NCBI RefSeq assembly: GCF_019880585.1 | Contig: NZ_JAINVV010000001.1 | Location: 124,001 to 188,000 of the forward strand | DNA from: Sphingomonas colocasiae | GTDB lineage: Bacteria; Pseudomonadota; Alphaproteobacteria; Sphingomonadales; Sphingomonadaceae | Direction: 5' to 3' | Length of the DNA stretch: 64,000 bases | Shown: piece by piece, positions 7,982 through 16,403 of the stretch | How the letters are laid out: every line of letters begins with the position of its first letter | Position numbering within the stretch: the first letter of the stretch is position 1 | Translations under genes and position numbers: made by a program | Notes under the pieces: generated by a model | Databases searched by the model: none | The model's input: the letters and a program-made list of their open reading frames with translations, nothing else | Told to the model about the DNA's origin: nothing

Positions 7982-9106
7982 ATGACAGACCGTTTTTCCT
8001 TCACCATCACCGCCACCGACGGCAAGGCGCGCACCGGCGCGATCCGCATGCGGCGCGGCGAGATCCGCACGCCCGCCTTCATGCCCGTGGGCACCGCCGC
8101 CACCGTCAAGGCGATGAAGCCCGCCGATGTCCGCGCCGCGGGCGCCGACATCATTCTGGGCAACACCTATCACCTGATGCTGCGCCCCGGCGCGGAGCGG
8201 GTGGCCCGGCTGGGCGGGCTCCACGCCTTCATGGGCTGGGATCGCCCGATCCTGACCGACAGCGGCGGCTATCAGGTGATGAGCCTGTCGGATCTGACCA
8301 AGGTCACCGAGGAAGGGGTGAGCTTCAAGAGCCATCTCGACGGATCGCGGCACATGCTGAGCCCAGAGCGCTCGATGGAAATCCAGCGGTTGCTGGGATC
8401 GGACATCGTGATGGCGTTCGACCAGCTCGTTCCCACCACCTCGACGGCGGAACAGCAGCGCGCGGCGATGGAACGATCGATGCGCTGGGCCGCGCGTTCG
8501 CGCGCCGGCTTCGACGCCGGCGGTGCGCATGCGGAGGGAGCGGCGCTGTTCGGCATCCAGCAGGGGGCGCTCGACGAAGGATTGCGCAAGGCGTCGGCCG
8601 ACGCGCTGATGGAGGTCGGCTTCGACGGCTATGCTGTCGGCGGGCTGGCGGTGGGCGAGGGGCAGGCGGCGATGTTCGGCTGCCTCGATTTCGCGCCGGG
8701 GCAATTGCCCGTCGACAAGCCGCGCTATCTGATGGGCGTCGGCAAGCCGGACGATATCGTCGGCGCGGTCGAGCGCGGGATCGACATGTTCGACTGCGTG
8801 TTGCCGACGCGGAGCGGCCGAACCGGGCAAGCCTTCACCTGGGATGGGCCGATCAACATCCGCAATGCGAAGTTCGCGGAGGATCCGACGCCGCTCGATC
8901 CCGAATCGCCGACGGCGGGCTGGTCCAAGGCTTATCTCCACCATCTTGTCCGCTCGGGCGAGATATTGGGTGCGATGCTGATGACCGAGCATAATCTGTG
9001 GTTCTATCAGCGATTGATGGCGGAACTGCGCGCCGCGATCGCCGAGGGCCGGCTGACGGCGTTCGCCGATGGTTTCCGGGCGCGTTATGGGGCGCGTGGA
9101 GGATAA
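7982..9106 (+). CDS. tgt: Queuine/preQ1 tRNA-guanine transglycosylase
   Basis: 374 residues from ATG at 7982, preceded by AAGGA at ten bases; the in-frame ATG at 7928 would read through the dispersed repeat and is rejected. Family signatures are intact: [28 protein letters not shown], the nucleophile region [22 protein letters not shown] and [13 protein letters not shown]. The usual C-terminal Cys/His zinc cluster is not obvious, as the region reads [24 protein letters not shown]. The enzyme exchanges guanine at position 34 of GUN-anticodon tRNAs for preQ1 in queuosine synthesis. No other que gene is in the window. Confidence 0.97.
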   Translation: MTDRFSFTITATDGKARTGAIRMRRGEIRTPAFMPVGTAATVKAMKPADVRAAGADIILGNTYHLMLRPGAERVARLGGLHAFMGWDRPILTDSGGYQVMSLSDLTKVTEEGVSFKSHLDGSRHMLSPERSMEIQRLLGSDIVMAFDQLVPTTSTAEQQRAAMERSMRWAARSRAGFDAGGAHAEGAALFGIQQGALDEGLRKASADALMEVGFDGYAVGGLAVGEGQAAMFGCLDFAPGQLPVDKPRYLMGVGKPDDIVGAVERGIDMFDCVLPTRSGRTGQAFTWDGPINIRNAKFAEDPTPLDPESPTAGWSKAYLHHLVRSGEILGAMLMTEHNLWFYQRLMAELRAAIAEGRLTAFADGFRARYGARGG

Positions 9107-9120
9107 GCGGAACTCTCATC

Positions 9121-9146
9121 GTCATTCCGGCTTTCGCCGGAATGAC
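9121..9146. terminator. Palindromic hairpin between convergent tgt and GNAT genes
   Basis: GTCATTCCGG, a six-base loop (CTTTCG) and CCGGAATGAC form a perfect ten-base-pair stem. It sits between two convergent genes, so it may act as a bidirectional terminator. It belongs to the same class of GTCATTCC/GGAATGAC palindromes as the elements at 17494 and 62322. There is no T-tract, so factor-independent termination is unproven. Confidence 0.5.
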
Positions 9147-9158
9147 GGCTATGTTCGT

Positions 9159-9698
9159 TCAACCCCGAACCAGCGGCTTCCCCATGCGGATCAGCGGCAC
9201 GCGCACGCCGTCGATCGGCGGGCTCTGGACATGTTCGATCGGCACATAGCCGCAGGCGCTGTACAGGCGCTCCCCGGCAAGCGTCGCCATCAGTTCGACA
9301 CGGGCGAAGCCATGATCGGCGGCCGCGCTCTCGCACAGGTCGAGCACGCGCCGGCCGACGCCGCGGCGGGTGAAGTCGGGATGGGTGTACATGGCGCGGA
9401 TCCGCGCGGCATCGGTCGCCGGATCGAGCAGCGCGGCGTCGCGGCCCGGCGAATGGTCTCCGCCATAGAGTGTCGTGCGCCGGCTCCAGCCGCCGCATCC
9501 GGCGATCAGGCCGTCCGCTTCGACGATCACATAGCTGCCATCTTCGATAAGCTGGGTATCGAGCCCCATCACCGCATGGCTGGCGCGCACCTGATCGGGA
9601 TCGAGTACGTCGGATTGAAGTCGCTCGATCGCCGCGAACATGAGCGCGCGCAGGGCCGGCACATCGTCGTGGCGTGCCCAGCGATGCGTAAGCGTCAC
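9159..9698 (-). CDS. GNAT-family N-acetyltransferase
   Basis: 179 residues. The start HRWARHDDVPALRALMFAAI is a typical GNAT alpha1/beta1 opening. The acetyl-CoA-binding motif A is seen as MYTHPDFTRRGVGRRVLDLC around residue 105 (R-R-G-V-G-R version of Q/RxxGxG/A), followed by the ARVELMATLAGERLYSACGY motif. It follows the DEAD-box helicase gene at four bases on the same strand, so the two are probably co-transcribed. The substrate is unknown; GNAT enzymes acetylate small amines, antibiotics or protein N-termini. Confidence 0.88.
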   Translation of the reverse strand: MTLTHRWARHDDVPALRALMFAAIERLQSDVLDPDQVRASHAVMGLDTQLIEDGSYVIVEADGLIAGCGGWSRRTTLYGGDHSPGRDAALLDPATDAARIRAMYTHPDFTRRGVGRRVLDLCESAAADHGFARVELMATLAGERLYSACGYVPIEHVQSPPIDGVRVPLIRMGKPLVRG

Positions 9699-9702
9699 CG
9701 GG

Positions 9703-11055
9703 TCAGTCGCAGAGCTTGACGTTCAGGAAGCTGGGGACCGGGCCGTTCCAGCCGTCATCCGGCCCGTCGTCATGAACCGGCGGACGCGCAGCGCGGTGGG
9801 GCTTGCTCTCCGCGCGCGGCCTTTCGCGTTCCTCGCGGCGAGGCCGTTCCGACCTGGCTTCCGTCTTTTCGCGGCGCGGCTTCTCGGATTTTTCCGCTTT
9901 CCTGTCGTCGCGCTTCGGCTCCTTCCGGGGCTCCGCCTTGGCGGTCTTGCCGATTCGGTCGATCTTCAGGCCCGTCAGCTTCTCGATATTCTCGATCGCT
10001 TCCGCGTCGGCGGAGGTCACCAGCGTGAAGGCGGTGCCGGTCGCGCCCGCGCGGCCGGTGCGGCCGATGCGGTGGACATAATCGTCGGGGTGCCAGGGCG
10101 CGTCATAGTTGAAGACGTGGCTGACGCCCTTGATGTCGATGCCGCGCGCGGCGACGTCGGATGCGACCAGGATGTTGATCGTGCCCGCCTTGAACCGGTC
10201 GAGCTCGGCGATGCGATCGCGCTGTTCCATGTCGCCATGGATCTCGCCCGCCGCGAAGCCGTCGCGCTTCAGCGTTTGCGCCAGTTCGCGCACCGTCGTC
10301 TTGCGGTTGCAGAAGATGATCGCGGTGTTGATCTCCTCGCTGTCGAGCAGGCCGCGCAGCGTTTCCTTCTTCTTGCGCGAATCCGTTTCGACCAGCACCT
10401 GCTTGATCGATGTGTTGGCGGTCGCCGGGCGGGCGACCTCGATCGACTTCGGGCTGTTCAGGAACTTGTCCGCCAGCTTCTTGATCGGCGGCGGCATCGT
10501 CGCGGAGAACAGCAAGGTCTGCCGGCTCTTGGGCAGCTTGGTGCAGATTTCCTCGATATCGGGAATGAAGCCCATGTCGAGCATCCGGTCCGCCTCGTCG
10601 ATCACGAGCAGGTCGCAGCCGGTGAGCAGGATCTTGCCGCGCTGGAACAGGTCCATCAGCCGGCCGGGCGTCGCGATCAGCACATCGACGCCCTTTTCCA
10701 GCGCCTTCACTTGATCGCCCATCTGGACGCCGCCAATGAGCAGCGCCATCGAGAGCTTGTGATATTTGCCGTATTTGTCGAAGTTCTCGGCAACCTGCGC
10801 CGCCAGTTCGCGGGTCGGCTCCAGGATCAGCGAGCGCGGCATGCGTGCGCGGCTGCGGCCTTCGCCAAGGATATCGATCATCGGCAGCACGAAGGCGGCG
10901 GTTTTGCCTGTGCCGGTCTGGGCGATGCCGATCAGGTCCTTGCCCATCAGCACGGACGGGATCGCCTGCTTCTGGATCGGCGTCGGCTGGTCATAGCCCG
11001 ATTCAGTTACGGCACGGAGAAGTTCGTCGGACAGGCCGAGATCGGCAAAGCTCAT
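9703..11055 (-). CDS. DEAD-box ATP-dependent RNA helicase (RhlE-type)
   Basis: 450 residues with all core motifs in order: Q motif (GYDQPTPIQKQAIP), Walker A AQTGTGKT, PTRELAAQ, TPGRLMD, DEAD box VIDEADRMLDMGF, SAT (LFSATMPP), then ARGIDIKGVSHVFNYD and HRIGRTGRAG. After residue 365 there is a low-complexity tail rich in Lys, Arg and Glu, as in RhlE-like helicases, likely an RNA-binding extension. The protein ends PSFLNVKLCD. Such enzymes remodel RNA in ribosome assembly and mRNA decay, often in the cold. The gene is headed by a short intergenic region and followed by the GNAT gene. Confidence 0.95.
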   Translation of the reverse strand: MSFADLGLSDELLRAVTESGYDQPTPIQKQAIPSVLMGKDLIGIAQTGTGKTAAFVLPMIDILGEGRSRARMPRSLILEPTRELAAQVAENFDKYGKYHKLSMALLIGGVQMGDQVKALEKGVDVLIATPGRLMDLFQRGKILLTGCDLLVIDEADRMLDMGFIPDIEEICTKLPKSRQTLLFSATMPPPIKKLADKFLNSPKSIEVARPATANTSIKQVLVETDSRKKKETLRGLLDSEEINTAIIFCNRKTTVRELAQTLKRDGFAAGEIHGDMEQRDRIAELDRFKAGTINILVASDVAARGIDIKGVSHVFNYDAPWHPDDYVHRIGRTGRAGATGTAFTLVTSADAEAIENIEKLTGLKIDRIGKTAKAEPRKEPKRDDRKAEKSEKPRREKTEARSERPRREERERPRAESKPHRAARPPVHDDGPDDGWNGPVPSFLNVKLCD

Positions 11056-11139
11056 TTTCGTTCCGGAAGGTTCGGGGCAGCCGAAAAGCGCCGCCCAAGC
11101 GCGGTGCGCGTGGCGGAAACACAGGCGATTGTCAAGTTT

Positions 11140-11577
11140 TCAGCGGTCGGGAACCAGTGTCTTGAAGCTGTTTATCTCGCATTGGCCGCCCGAACGCGCA
11201 TGGATGGTGTCGCGATCCGCGCAGATGCGCCTGTCGCGAGTCGGCTTGATGTAGAAGCCGGAATAGAAATCGAGCGCGGGGCAATCACGGTCGAGCCGCG
11301 CGCGCAGGCGCGTGCCGCCGCGCAGGATCAGATCGACGCTATCCTCACCCGTGATCGCGGCACCCGCCAGTGCATTGAGGGAGATGCAGCGCGGCGCCTT
11401 CTTCTCTTTCCATTTGATCGGTTTCGCGGGCGCGGACTGGCGGGTCGGCACGCGGATGATCACGCGTTCACGAATGGTGACCTGCGCATAACGTTCGGGC
11501 ACGGCGACGGGTGCGTCGGAGGACGCAAAAGCGCCGCTTCCCGCGAACAGCATTGCCGCGAGCGACAAGATGGTCAT
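11140..11577 (-). CDS. Small secreted protein of unknown function
   Basis: 145 residues from ATG at 11577 (MTILSLAAMLFAGSGAFASS), which gives a clear signal peptide with predicted cleavage after AFA; an ATG at 11646 would add an unlikely Cys-rich leader. The mature part has four Cys (RCISL, DCPAL, RRICAD, GQCEIN), consistent with periplasmic disulfides, and the spaced segment ARLDRDCPALDFYSGFYIKP. I recognise no characterised family, although similar small proteins occur in sphingomonads. It is divergent from the FAD-linked oxidase gene by 85 bases. Confidence 0.7.
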   Translation of the reverse strand: MTILSLAAMLFAGSGAFASSDAPVAVPERYAQVTIRERVIIRVPTRQSAPAKPIKWKEKKAPRCISLNALAGAAITGEDSVDLILRGGTRLRARLDRDCPALDFYSGFYIKPTRDRRICADRDTIHARSGGQCEINSFKTLVPDR

Positions 11578-11662
11578 GCAATCGCACTCATTTTCGCCGA
11601 TGCCCTTGCACCATTCAGGTTGAACGCGCCATGAATTCCCGCACATCAGCTAGGGCCGAACC

Positions 11663-13123
11663 ATGACAAATCCGATTCCCGCCCTTTCGGGAAGCGCGCT
11701 TTCCGCGCTGCGTGGCGTGCTGGGGCCAAAAGGCTTCACCGACGATCCCGATCTGATCGCTCCCTGGCTGACCGACTGGCGCGGTCGTTTCCATGGCCGG
11801 ACACCGGCATTGCTGAGCCCGGCCGATACCGCCGAAGTCGCGGCGATCCTGCGTATCGCCGGAGAGCACCACATCCCGCTGGTCCCTCAAGGGGGCAATA
11901 CCAGCATGGTGGGCGGGGCGACGCCGCCTGAGGACGGGTCTGCGCTGATCCTGTCGCTGCGCCGGATGAGCCGGATCCGCAGCCTTTCGGCCGAAGCGGG
12001 CGTGGCCGTGGCGGAGGCGGGCGTGATCCTGGCCAATCTGCACGATGCCGCGAACGCCATCGGCATGCGCTTTCCGCTGACGCTGGGCGGCAAGGGATCG
12101 GCGACGGTGGGCGGGCTCGTCTCCACCAACGCCGGCGGCACCCAGGTGCTGCGTTTCGGCACGATGCGCGCGCTGACCCTGGGGATAGAGGCGGTGCTGC
12201 CTGACGGCACGGTCTTCGCAGGGCTCGATCCGCTCAAGAAGGACAATCGCGGTTATGACATTCGCCACCTGCTGATCGGTGCCGAAGGGACGCTGGGCAT
12301 CGTGACGGCCGCGAGCCTCAGGCTGGTGCCCGCGATCGTCGATCGCGCCGTCGGCTGGATCGGCGTCGAGAGCCCGCACCAGGCGCTGGCATTGCTCCGC
12401 CGGCTGGAAAACCGGGCGGCCGATGCGCTGGAAGGGTTCGAGATCGTCCGCGCCGATTCGCTGGCGCTGGTGCTGAAGCATGTGCCAGGCACGCGTGCAC
12501 CGCTGGCGGGCGATCATCCCTGGCATGTGCTGGTCGAGGTCGACCGCTCCGATTCGCGGGGGGAGCCCCCGGCCACCATGCTCGAAAACCTGCTGGCCGA
12601 AGCGTTCGAGGAGGGCCTGTTCCGCGATGCGACGATCGCGGCGAGCGAGGCGCAGGCGGAGGCGCTCTGGATGCTGCGCGATTCGCTGTCGGCGGCCGAG
12701 CGTGCGCACGGCCCGGCGGTGCAGCATGATATCTCCGTGCCGGTTGCGGGCATGCCCGATTTCATGATCGATGCGGCGGCGGCGGCGGAAGCGCGCTTTC
12801 CCGGCGTCAGCGCCACCGCCTTCGGCCATCTGGGCGACGGCAATGTCCATTTCCACGTCCGCGCGCCCGCCGGATCGCCGCCCGATTGGGCGATGGGGGC
12901 GGGCAAGGCGATCAGCGCCTATGTCCATGATCTGGTGGTCGCGGCCGGCGGCTCGATTTCGGCGGAGCACGGCATCGGCCAGATGAAGCGCGACGAGAAT
13001 GCGCGGCTGGCCGATCCGGCGCGGCTGACGGCGCTGCGCGCGATCAAGGCCGCGCTCGATCCCGGCAATCTGATGAACCCCGGAAAGCTCGTGCCGCTTG
13101 CAACCGGCGCGGCGGCACCATAA
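11663..13123 (+). CDS. FAD-linked oxidase, D-2-hydroxyacid (D-2-hydroxyglutarate/glycolate) dehydrogenase family
   Basis: 486 residues. The N-terminal FAD-binding PCMH domain is marked by LVPQGGNTSMVGGATP, GGKGSATVGGLVSTNAGG and HLLIGAEGTLGIVTAA; the C-terminal FAD-oxidase domain shows SATAFGHLGDGNVHFHV (metal-binding His residues) and ISAEHGIGQMKRDE. Length and order match bacterial D-2-hydroxyglutarate or D-lactate dehydrogenases of the GlcD/D2HGDH class. It is probably cytoplasmic and passes electrons to an acceptor not encoded here. The exact hydroxyacid cannot be read; D-2-hydroxyglutarate is a good candidate because SerA side activity produces it. The gene stands alone between a small secreted protein and sapC. 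Confidence 0.9.
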   Translation: MTNPIPALSGSALSALRGVLGPKGFTDDPDLIAPWLTDWRGRFHGRTPALLSPADTAEVAAILRIAGEHHIPLVPQGGNTSMVGGATPPEDGSALILSLRRMSRIRSLSAEAGVAVAEAGVILANLHDAANAIGMRFPLTLGGKGSATVGGLVSTNAGGTQVLRFGTMRALTLGIEAVLPDGTVFAGLDPLKKDNRGYDIRHLLIGAEGTLGIVTAASLRLVPAIVDRAVGWIGVESPHQALALLRRLENRAADALEGFEIVRADSLALVLKHVPGTRAPLAGDHPWHVLVEVDRSDSRGEPPATMLENLLAEAFEEGLFRDATIAASEAQAEALWMLRDSLSAAERAHGPAVQHDISVPVAGMPDFMIDAAAAAEARFPGVSATAFGHLGDGNVHFHVRAPAGSPPDWAMGAGKAISAYVHDLVVAAGGSISAEHGIGQMKRDENARLADPARLTALRAIKAALDPGNLMNPGKLVPLATGAAAP

Positions 13124-13199
13124 ACGGCGCGACACGGTTTTTTTCGTCCGTCGGACGCGGTCAACCATCCATATCAAGACGTTTTCAGGAGAATATCGA

Positions 13200-13970
13200 A
13201 TGGCCAGCGTGCCGACTGCCAATGCGCTTCCGGTTCTGTACCAGGATCTCGTTCCGCTTTCGTCCAACGAACACAAGGATTGGAAGGCGCGTCAGGTCGA
13301 TACCGCGCCCTGGCTGAGCGGCCAGCATGCCTTTCCGGTGACCGTCGACGAATTCCCGATGGTGCAGCGCTTCTTCCCGATCGTCTTCACCGCTGGTGAG
13401 AACCCGGTGCCGTTGGCGCTGATGGGCCTCAACGAAGGCGTCAACATGTATGTCGATGCCGAGGGTAAGCTGGTCAACCGGGTCTATGTGCCCGCCTATA
13501 TCCGCCGCTATCCCTTCCTGCTGGCGCGGCTTCGCCCCGAAAGCGACGAGCTCTCGCTGTGCTTCGACCCCTCGGCCGGCATCATCGGCGATTTCGAGGA
13601 AGGGCAGGCGCTGTTCGAGGACGGCCAGCCGACCGAAGTGGTCAAGAACATCCTCGGCTTCACCGAACAGTGGGAACAGAGCTGGCAGAAGACCGGCGCC
13701 TTCGTGAAGGAGCTGGAAGCCAACAAGCTACTGATCGACGGTGAAGTCGCCATTCAGCCGCAGGGCGCCGAGCAGCCCTATATCTATCGCGGCTTCCAGA
13801 TGGTCGACGAGAACAAGCTGCGCGAGCTGCGCGGCGACGTGCTGCGCAAGATGAACGCCAGCGGCCTGCTGCCGCTGGTCTATGCGCATCTCTATTCTCT
13901 GGGCCTGATGAGCGACCTGTTCCAGCAGCAGATGGAGGCGGACAAGGTTCCGCCCCAGGTCGCGGCCTGA
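13200..13970 (+). CDS. SapC family protein
   Basis: 256 residues from ATG at 13200 with AGGAGA eight bases upstream; an in-frame ATG at 13098 would overlap the preceding gene. The start VLYQDLVPLSSNEHKDWKAR and the body QRFFPIVFTAGENPVPLALM, GLNEGVNMYVD and YIRRYPFLLARL are typical of the SapC family, named after a Campylobacter S-layer locus protein but widespread in alphaproteobacteria, often near TonB receptors and flavin-dependent halogenases. No signal peptide or membrane segment is seen. Its biochemical role is unknown. The cytochrome b561 gene begins two bases after its stop, suggesting co-translation. Confidence 0.9.
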   Translation: MASVPTANALPVLYQDLVPLSSNEHKDWKARQVDTAPWLSGQHAFPVTVDEFPMVQRFFPIVFTAGENPVPLALMGLNEGVNMYVDAEGKLVNRVYVPAYIRRYPFLLARLRPESDELSLCFDPSAGIIGDFEEGQALFEDGQPTEVVKNILGFTEQWEQSWQKTGAFVKELEANKLLIDGEVAIQPQGAEQPYIYRGFQMVDENKLRELRGDVLRKMNASGLLPLVYAHLYSLGLMSDLFQQQMEADKVPPQVAA

Positions 13971-13972
13971 CC

Positions 13973-14539
13973 ATGCACGGGCAGGCCGAGAGCCCGGCGG
14001 CGCGATCGACCTATTCGCGCGTCGCCATCTGGCTCCACTGGAGCATCGGCTTGCTCGTCATCCTGAACATCGCGATTGTGCTGGTGCGCGAGAATTTCGA
14101 AGCCCTCTCGCGCACCATGATGGGCTGGCACAAGGCGATCGGGATTCTCGTCCTGGCACTCAGCCTTGTCCGCATCGTCTGGCGGCTGACGCACCGTCCG
14201 CCACCGCTGCCGCCGATGGCGGCGTGGGAGAAGGGCCTGTCCCATCTCGTCCATTTCCTCTTCTATCTGTTCATCATCGCCATTCCGCTGAGCGGGTGGC
14301 TGTGGATGTCGGCGGCGGAAACGCATCGGCCGATCTCCTTCTTCGGGCTGTTCATCGTGCCGATGCTGCCGGTGGAACAGAGCAAGGCGCTCGCCGAGTC
14401 GTTCGGCGAAGCCCATGAAATCATGGGTTTGGCGACGATCGGACTGATCATCCTGCACGTCGCGGGTGCGCTGAAGCATCATTTCGTAGACGGAACGAAC
14501 CTGCTGGAACGTATGATTCCCGGGCTTCGTAACCGCTGA
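13973..14539 (+). CDS. Cytochrome b561 (di-haem, prokaryotic type)
   Basis: 188 residues with four transmembrane helices (around residues 19-37, 52-72, 92-112 and 147-167). The haem-ligating His residues are in IWLHWSIG (helix 1), GWHKAIGI (helix 2), LSHLVHFLFY (helix 3) and IILHVAGALKHHF (helix 4), the expected b561 pattern. It is an inner-membrane electron carrier that oxidizes quinol, in some cases with superoxide as acceptor. It follows sapC by two bases. A strong promoter for a small RNA begins 36 bases after its stop. Confidence 0.93.
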   Translation: MHGQAESPAARSTYSRVAIWLHWSIGLLVILNIAIVLVRENFEALSRTMMGWHKAIGILVLALSLVRIVWRLTHRPPPLPPMAAWEKGLSHLVHFLFYLFIIAIPLSGWLWMSAAETHRPISFFGLFIVPMLPVEQSKALAESFGEAHEIMGLATIGLIILHVAGALKHHFVDGTNLLERMIPGLRNR

Positions 14540-14574
14540 GCGACGATTTAGAGCATTTCGTCGATATCAATCAC

Positions 14575-14603
14575 TTGAAAGCAAATCACGGGCAGCCTAT
14601 CTT
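14575..14603 (+). promoter_or_regulatory. Sigma70-type promoter of the putative sRNA
   Basis: TTGAAA at 14575-14580 and TATCTT at 14598-14603 are separated by 17 bases, close to the TTGACA-17-TATAAT consensus. Transcription would start near 14610. No open reading frame follows before the terminator at 14684, which points to a non-coding transcript. Confidence 0.6.
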
Positions 14604-14609
14604 GCTGTT

Positions 14610-14719
14610 GGTGAGGCGCCGTGTCCCCCCTTTCGCGGCGCAACACTCGCACACCTTCGGGTGTGCTCCTCCCTGAACCTTGGCCACCTCGTGCCTACCA
14701 TAGCACGAGGTGGTTTTTT
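14610..14719 (+). ncRNA. Putative trans-acting small RNA with C-rich anti-Shine-Dalgarno elements
   Basis: A transcript of about 110 bases is framed by a promoter and a rho-independent terminator. It can fold into hairpin 1 (GCGCCG 14616-14621 with CGGCGC 14636-14641; loop includes CCCCCC), hairpin 2 (GCACACC, TTCG tetraloop, GGTGTGC; 14649-14666), a single-stranded CTCCTCCCT tract (14666-14674) and the terminator stem. C-rich loops and a free CUCCUCCC tract are typical of alphaproteobacterial sRNAs that pair with Shine-Dalgarno regions. The layout is reminiscent of the suhB/mmgR-type RNAs, but I cannot assign the family. Confidence 0.6.
14684..14719 (+). terminator. Rho-independent terminator of the putative sRNA
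   Basis: CCACCTCGTGC and GCACGAGGTGG form an 11-base-pair perfect stem with an eight-base loop (14695-14702), followed by TTTTTT at 14714-14719. It also lies just past the 3' end of the convergent amidohydrolase gene. Confidence 0.85.
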
Positions 14720-15578
14720 ATTCGGCGGCGATGGCGGCGGTGGAACCGGTTGCTTCGTCGGCAAGCGCGCGCGCGGTTGCGCGCACCAGCGCGCGACAGG
14801 CCGCCAGCCCAGATCCGGGACCATCGAGCGCGGCATCCAGATAGAGGCTGCGATCGATCTCCATCTGGATCGCATGCACGCCGCGCATTGGGGCGCCATG
14901 GACGGACAGGATGTGGCCGCCGGCATAGGGGCTGTTCTGCGCGCAGGCATGGCCCGCATCGCGCGCGACATCCTGGATCGTTGCGGAGAAGCGTGCGGCC
15001 GCGCTGCGGCCGAACAGGTCGCCCACAACAATTCGCGCCTGGTCGCCGGTGTCGGGCAGTGGCGGCATCGAATGGACGTCGAGCAGCACCGCCACGCCGA
15101 AACGCTTCCGCGTGGCCGCGATCAGCGCCGCCAGCCGGGCATGATAGGGCAGATGATCCTGGGCGATCCGCCGGTCGAGCTCGCCCCGCGTCAGGCGGTG
15201 GCGCAGGATCTCGCCATGGCCACGCAGGCGGCGCGGGATCAGGCCGAGCCCGCCGCTGACCTTGGCCGATCGCACCACGGCATGGCGCGCCAGCGGAGGA
15301 TCGATCATGTCGGGATCGACTTCGCGCACGTCGCGGTTCAGGTCGATCCAGGCACGGGGGCGGGTGGCGACCAGCGAGGTATGGCCCGCCGCCACGGCAT
15401 CCCCGATGAGAAGGTCGGCATGGCGGTCTTCCAGCGGGCGCAATGCCGCAAGGGGAAGGCGGCTCATCGCCAGCAGCGCGTCGGGATAGTCACGTCCCGC
15501 GTGCGGCACGGAGAGGATGACGGGCGATTCCGGCACCTCGGGACCGTGCAGCAGAAATGGGGCGCCGGGCTGCGTCAT
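14718..15578 (-). CDS. N-formylglutamate amidohydrolase family protein
   Basis: 286 residues from ATG at 15578 (MTQPGAPFLLHGPE); an ATG at 15626 gives an unlikely Cys/Arg leader. The family pattern is visible: SPVILSVPHAGRDYPDALL, LEDRHADLLI, ARPRAWIDLNRDVREVDPDM, VAVLLDVHSMPP and the late QMEIDRSLYLD. The conserved His, Asp and Glu residues fit the zinc-amidohydrolase fold of HutG-type enzymes, which hydrolyse N-formylglutamate to formate and glutamate. No other histidine-degradation gene is nearby, so the true substrate may be another N-acylated amino acid. It is divergent from cpdR. Confidence 0.88.
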   Translation of the reverse strand: MTQPGAPFLLHGPEVPESPVILSVPHAGRDYPDALLAMSRLPLAALRPLEDRHADLLIGDAVAAGHTSLVATRPRAWIDLNRDVREVDPDMIDPPLARHAVVRSAKVSGGLGLIPRRLRGHGEILRHRLTRGELDRRIAQDHLPYHARLAALIAATRKRFGVAVLLDVHSMPPLPDTGDQARIVVGDLFGRSAAARFSATIQDVARDAGHACAQNSPYAGGHILSVHGAPMRGVHAIQMEIDRSLYLDAALDGPGSGLAACRALVRATARALADEATGSTAAIAAE

Positions 15579-15712
15579 CGCATCGAACGCTAACCGCCGA
15601 TTCGACGACTCGCAATGCAGCCTCAAGCAAAAGCTGGAAAATCTTAAGGGGTAAGCGCATAAGCTGGCTTTGCGGGGACGGCGATGGGCGCCGTGGGGCC
15701 GTGGGGAATATG

Positions 15713-16090
15713 ATGATCCGGATCTTGCTGGCCGAGGACGACGACGTGATGCGTCAATATCTGACGCGCGCGCTGGAAAAGTCCGGCTATGCGGTGACCG
15801 CGGTCGATCGCGGCACGGCGGCGGTGCCGCTGCTCGAATCGGAAAGCTTCGAATTGCTGCTCACCGATATCGTGATGCCGGAGATGGACGGGATCGAACT
15901 GGCGCAGCGCGCCAGCGTGCTGGCGCCGGAAATGCGGGTGATGTTCATCACCGGATTCGCCGCCGTCACGCTGAAGGCGGGCAAGACGGTGCCGCAGGCC
16001 AAGGTGCTTTCCAAGCCTTTCCACCTGCGTGATCTGGTCCTTGAAATCGACCGGATGTTCGAGGTTGGCAGCGCGGCCGGGCTCACTTGA
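15713..16090 (+). CDS. cpdR: CpdR-type single-domain response regulator
   Basis: 125 residues from ATG at 15713 (GGGGA four bases upstream; an ATG three bases earlier is the alternative). It is a lone receiver domain: acidic pocket LLAEDDDVMRQYL, phospho-acceptor Asp in LLLTDIVMPEMDGIELA, Thr in VMFITGFAAV, and Lys in KVLSKPFHLRDLV. The sequence is very like Caulobacter CpdR, which in the unphosphorylated state directs ClpXP to degrade CtrA and PdeA, and is controlled through the CckA-ChpT phosphorelay. It has no DNA-binding output domain. It stands alone, followed by a tRNA gene. Confidence 0.92.
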   Translation: MIRILLAEDDDVMRQYLTRALEKSGYAVTAVDRGTAAVPLLESESFELLLTDIVMPEMDGIELAQRASVLAPEMRVMFITGFAAVTLKAGKTVPQAKVLSKPFHLRDLVLEIDRMFEVGSAAGLT

Positions 16091-16183
16091 AACGTCTTTG
16101 AAGATTTTGTGTTTCGCGGGCTTGCGCAGGGGGCGATGGCTCGCTAGAGACGCGCCTCCGAACACCTAACGGTGCCGGTGTGT

Positions 16184-16258
16184 GGGCGTGTAGCTCAGTG
16201 GTAGAGCACTGTGTTGACATCGCAGGGGTCGCAAGTTCAATCCTTGCCACGCCCACCA
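16184..16258 (+). tRNA. tRNA-Val (GAC anticodon)
   Basis: The acceptor stem GGGCGTG pairs with CACGCCC, followed by an encoded ACCA. The D arm is GCTC-AGTGGTA-GAGC, and the anticodon stem-loop CTGTG-TTGACAT-CGCAG gives anticodon GAC. The T arm GCAAG-TTCAATC-CTTGC closes perfectly. It reads GUC valine codons and lies downstream of cpdR. Confidence 0.97.
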
Positions 16259-16283
16259 TTTTCCTTCCTTTACCCCGACAATG

Positions 16284-16403
16284 TCACGGCCTGAGCCACC
16301 AGCGCAGGCCGTAGGCGACGGCGCCCAGCGCCGCGACGCTTGCCGCCCAGATCAGCGCCATCCAGCCGAGCCGCCGCCACAAAGGCGTAGAGGGCTCATC
16401 CAT
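16284..16403 (-). CDS. DUF2474 small membrane subunit of the CIO-type bd oxidase
   Basis: 39 residues, too short for most gene callers. The chain begins MDEPSTPLWRRLGWMALIW and has one transmembrane helix, ending GLRWWLRP. The ATG shares one base with the cydB stop (TGATG), so translation is coupled. WRRLGWMALIWAASVAALG is the DUF2474 pattern found downstream of cyanide-insensitive cydAB operons. By analogy with CydX it may stabilise the CydAB complex in the inner membrane; that function is inferred. Confidence 0.8.
   Translation of the reverse strand: MDEPSTPLWRRLGWMALIWAASVAALGAVAYGLRWWLRP

Noticed and set aside
9640-11634. Long plus-strand open frame of 664 codons
   Set aside because: It is antisense to the intact DEAD-box helicase and the small secreted protein, and its composition (Arg, Ala, Asp rich) is that of a GC-rich shadow frame.
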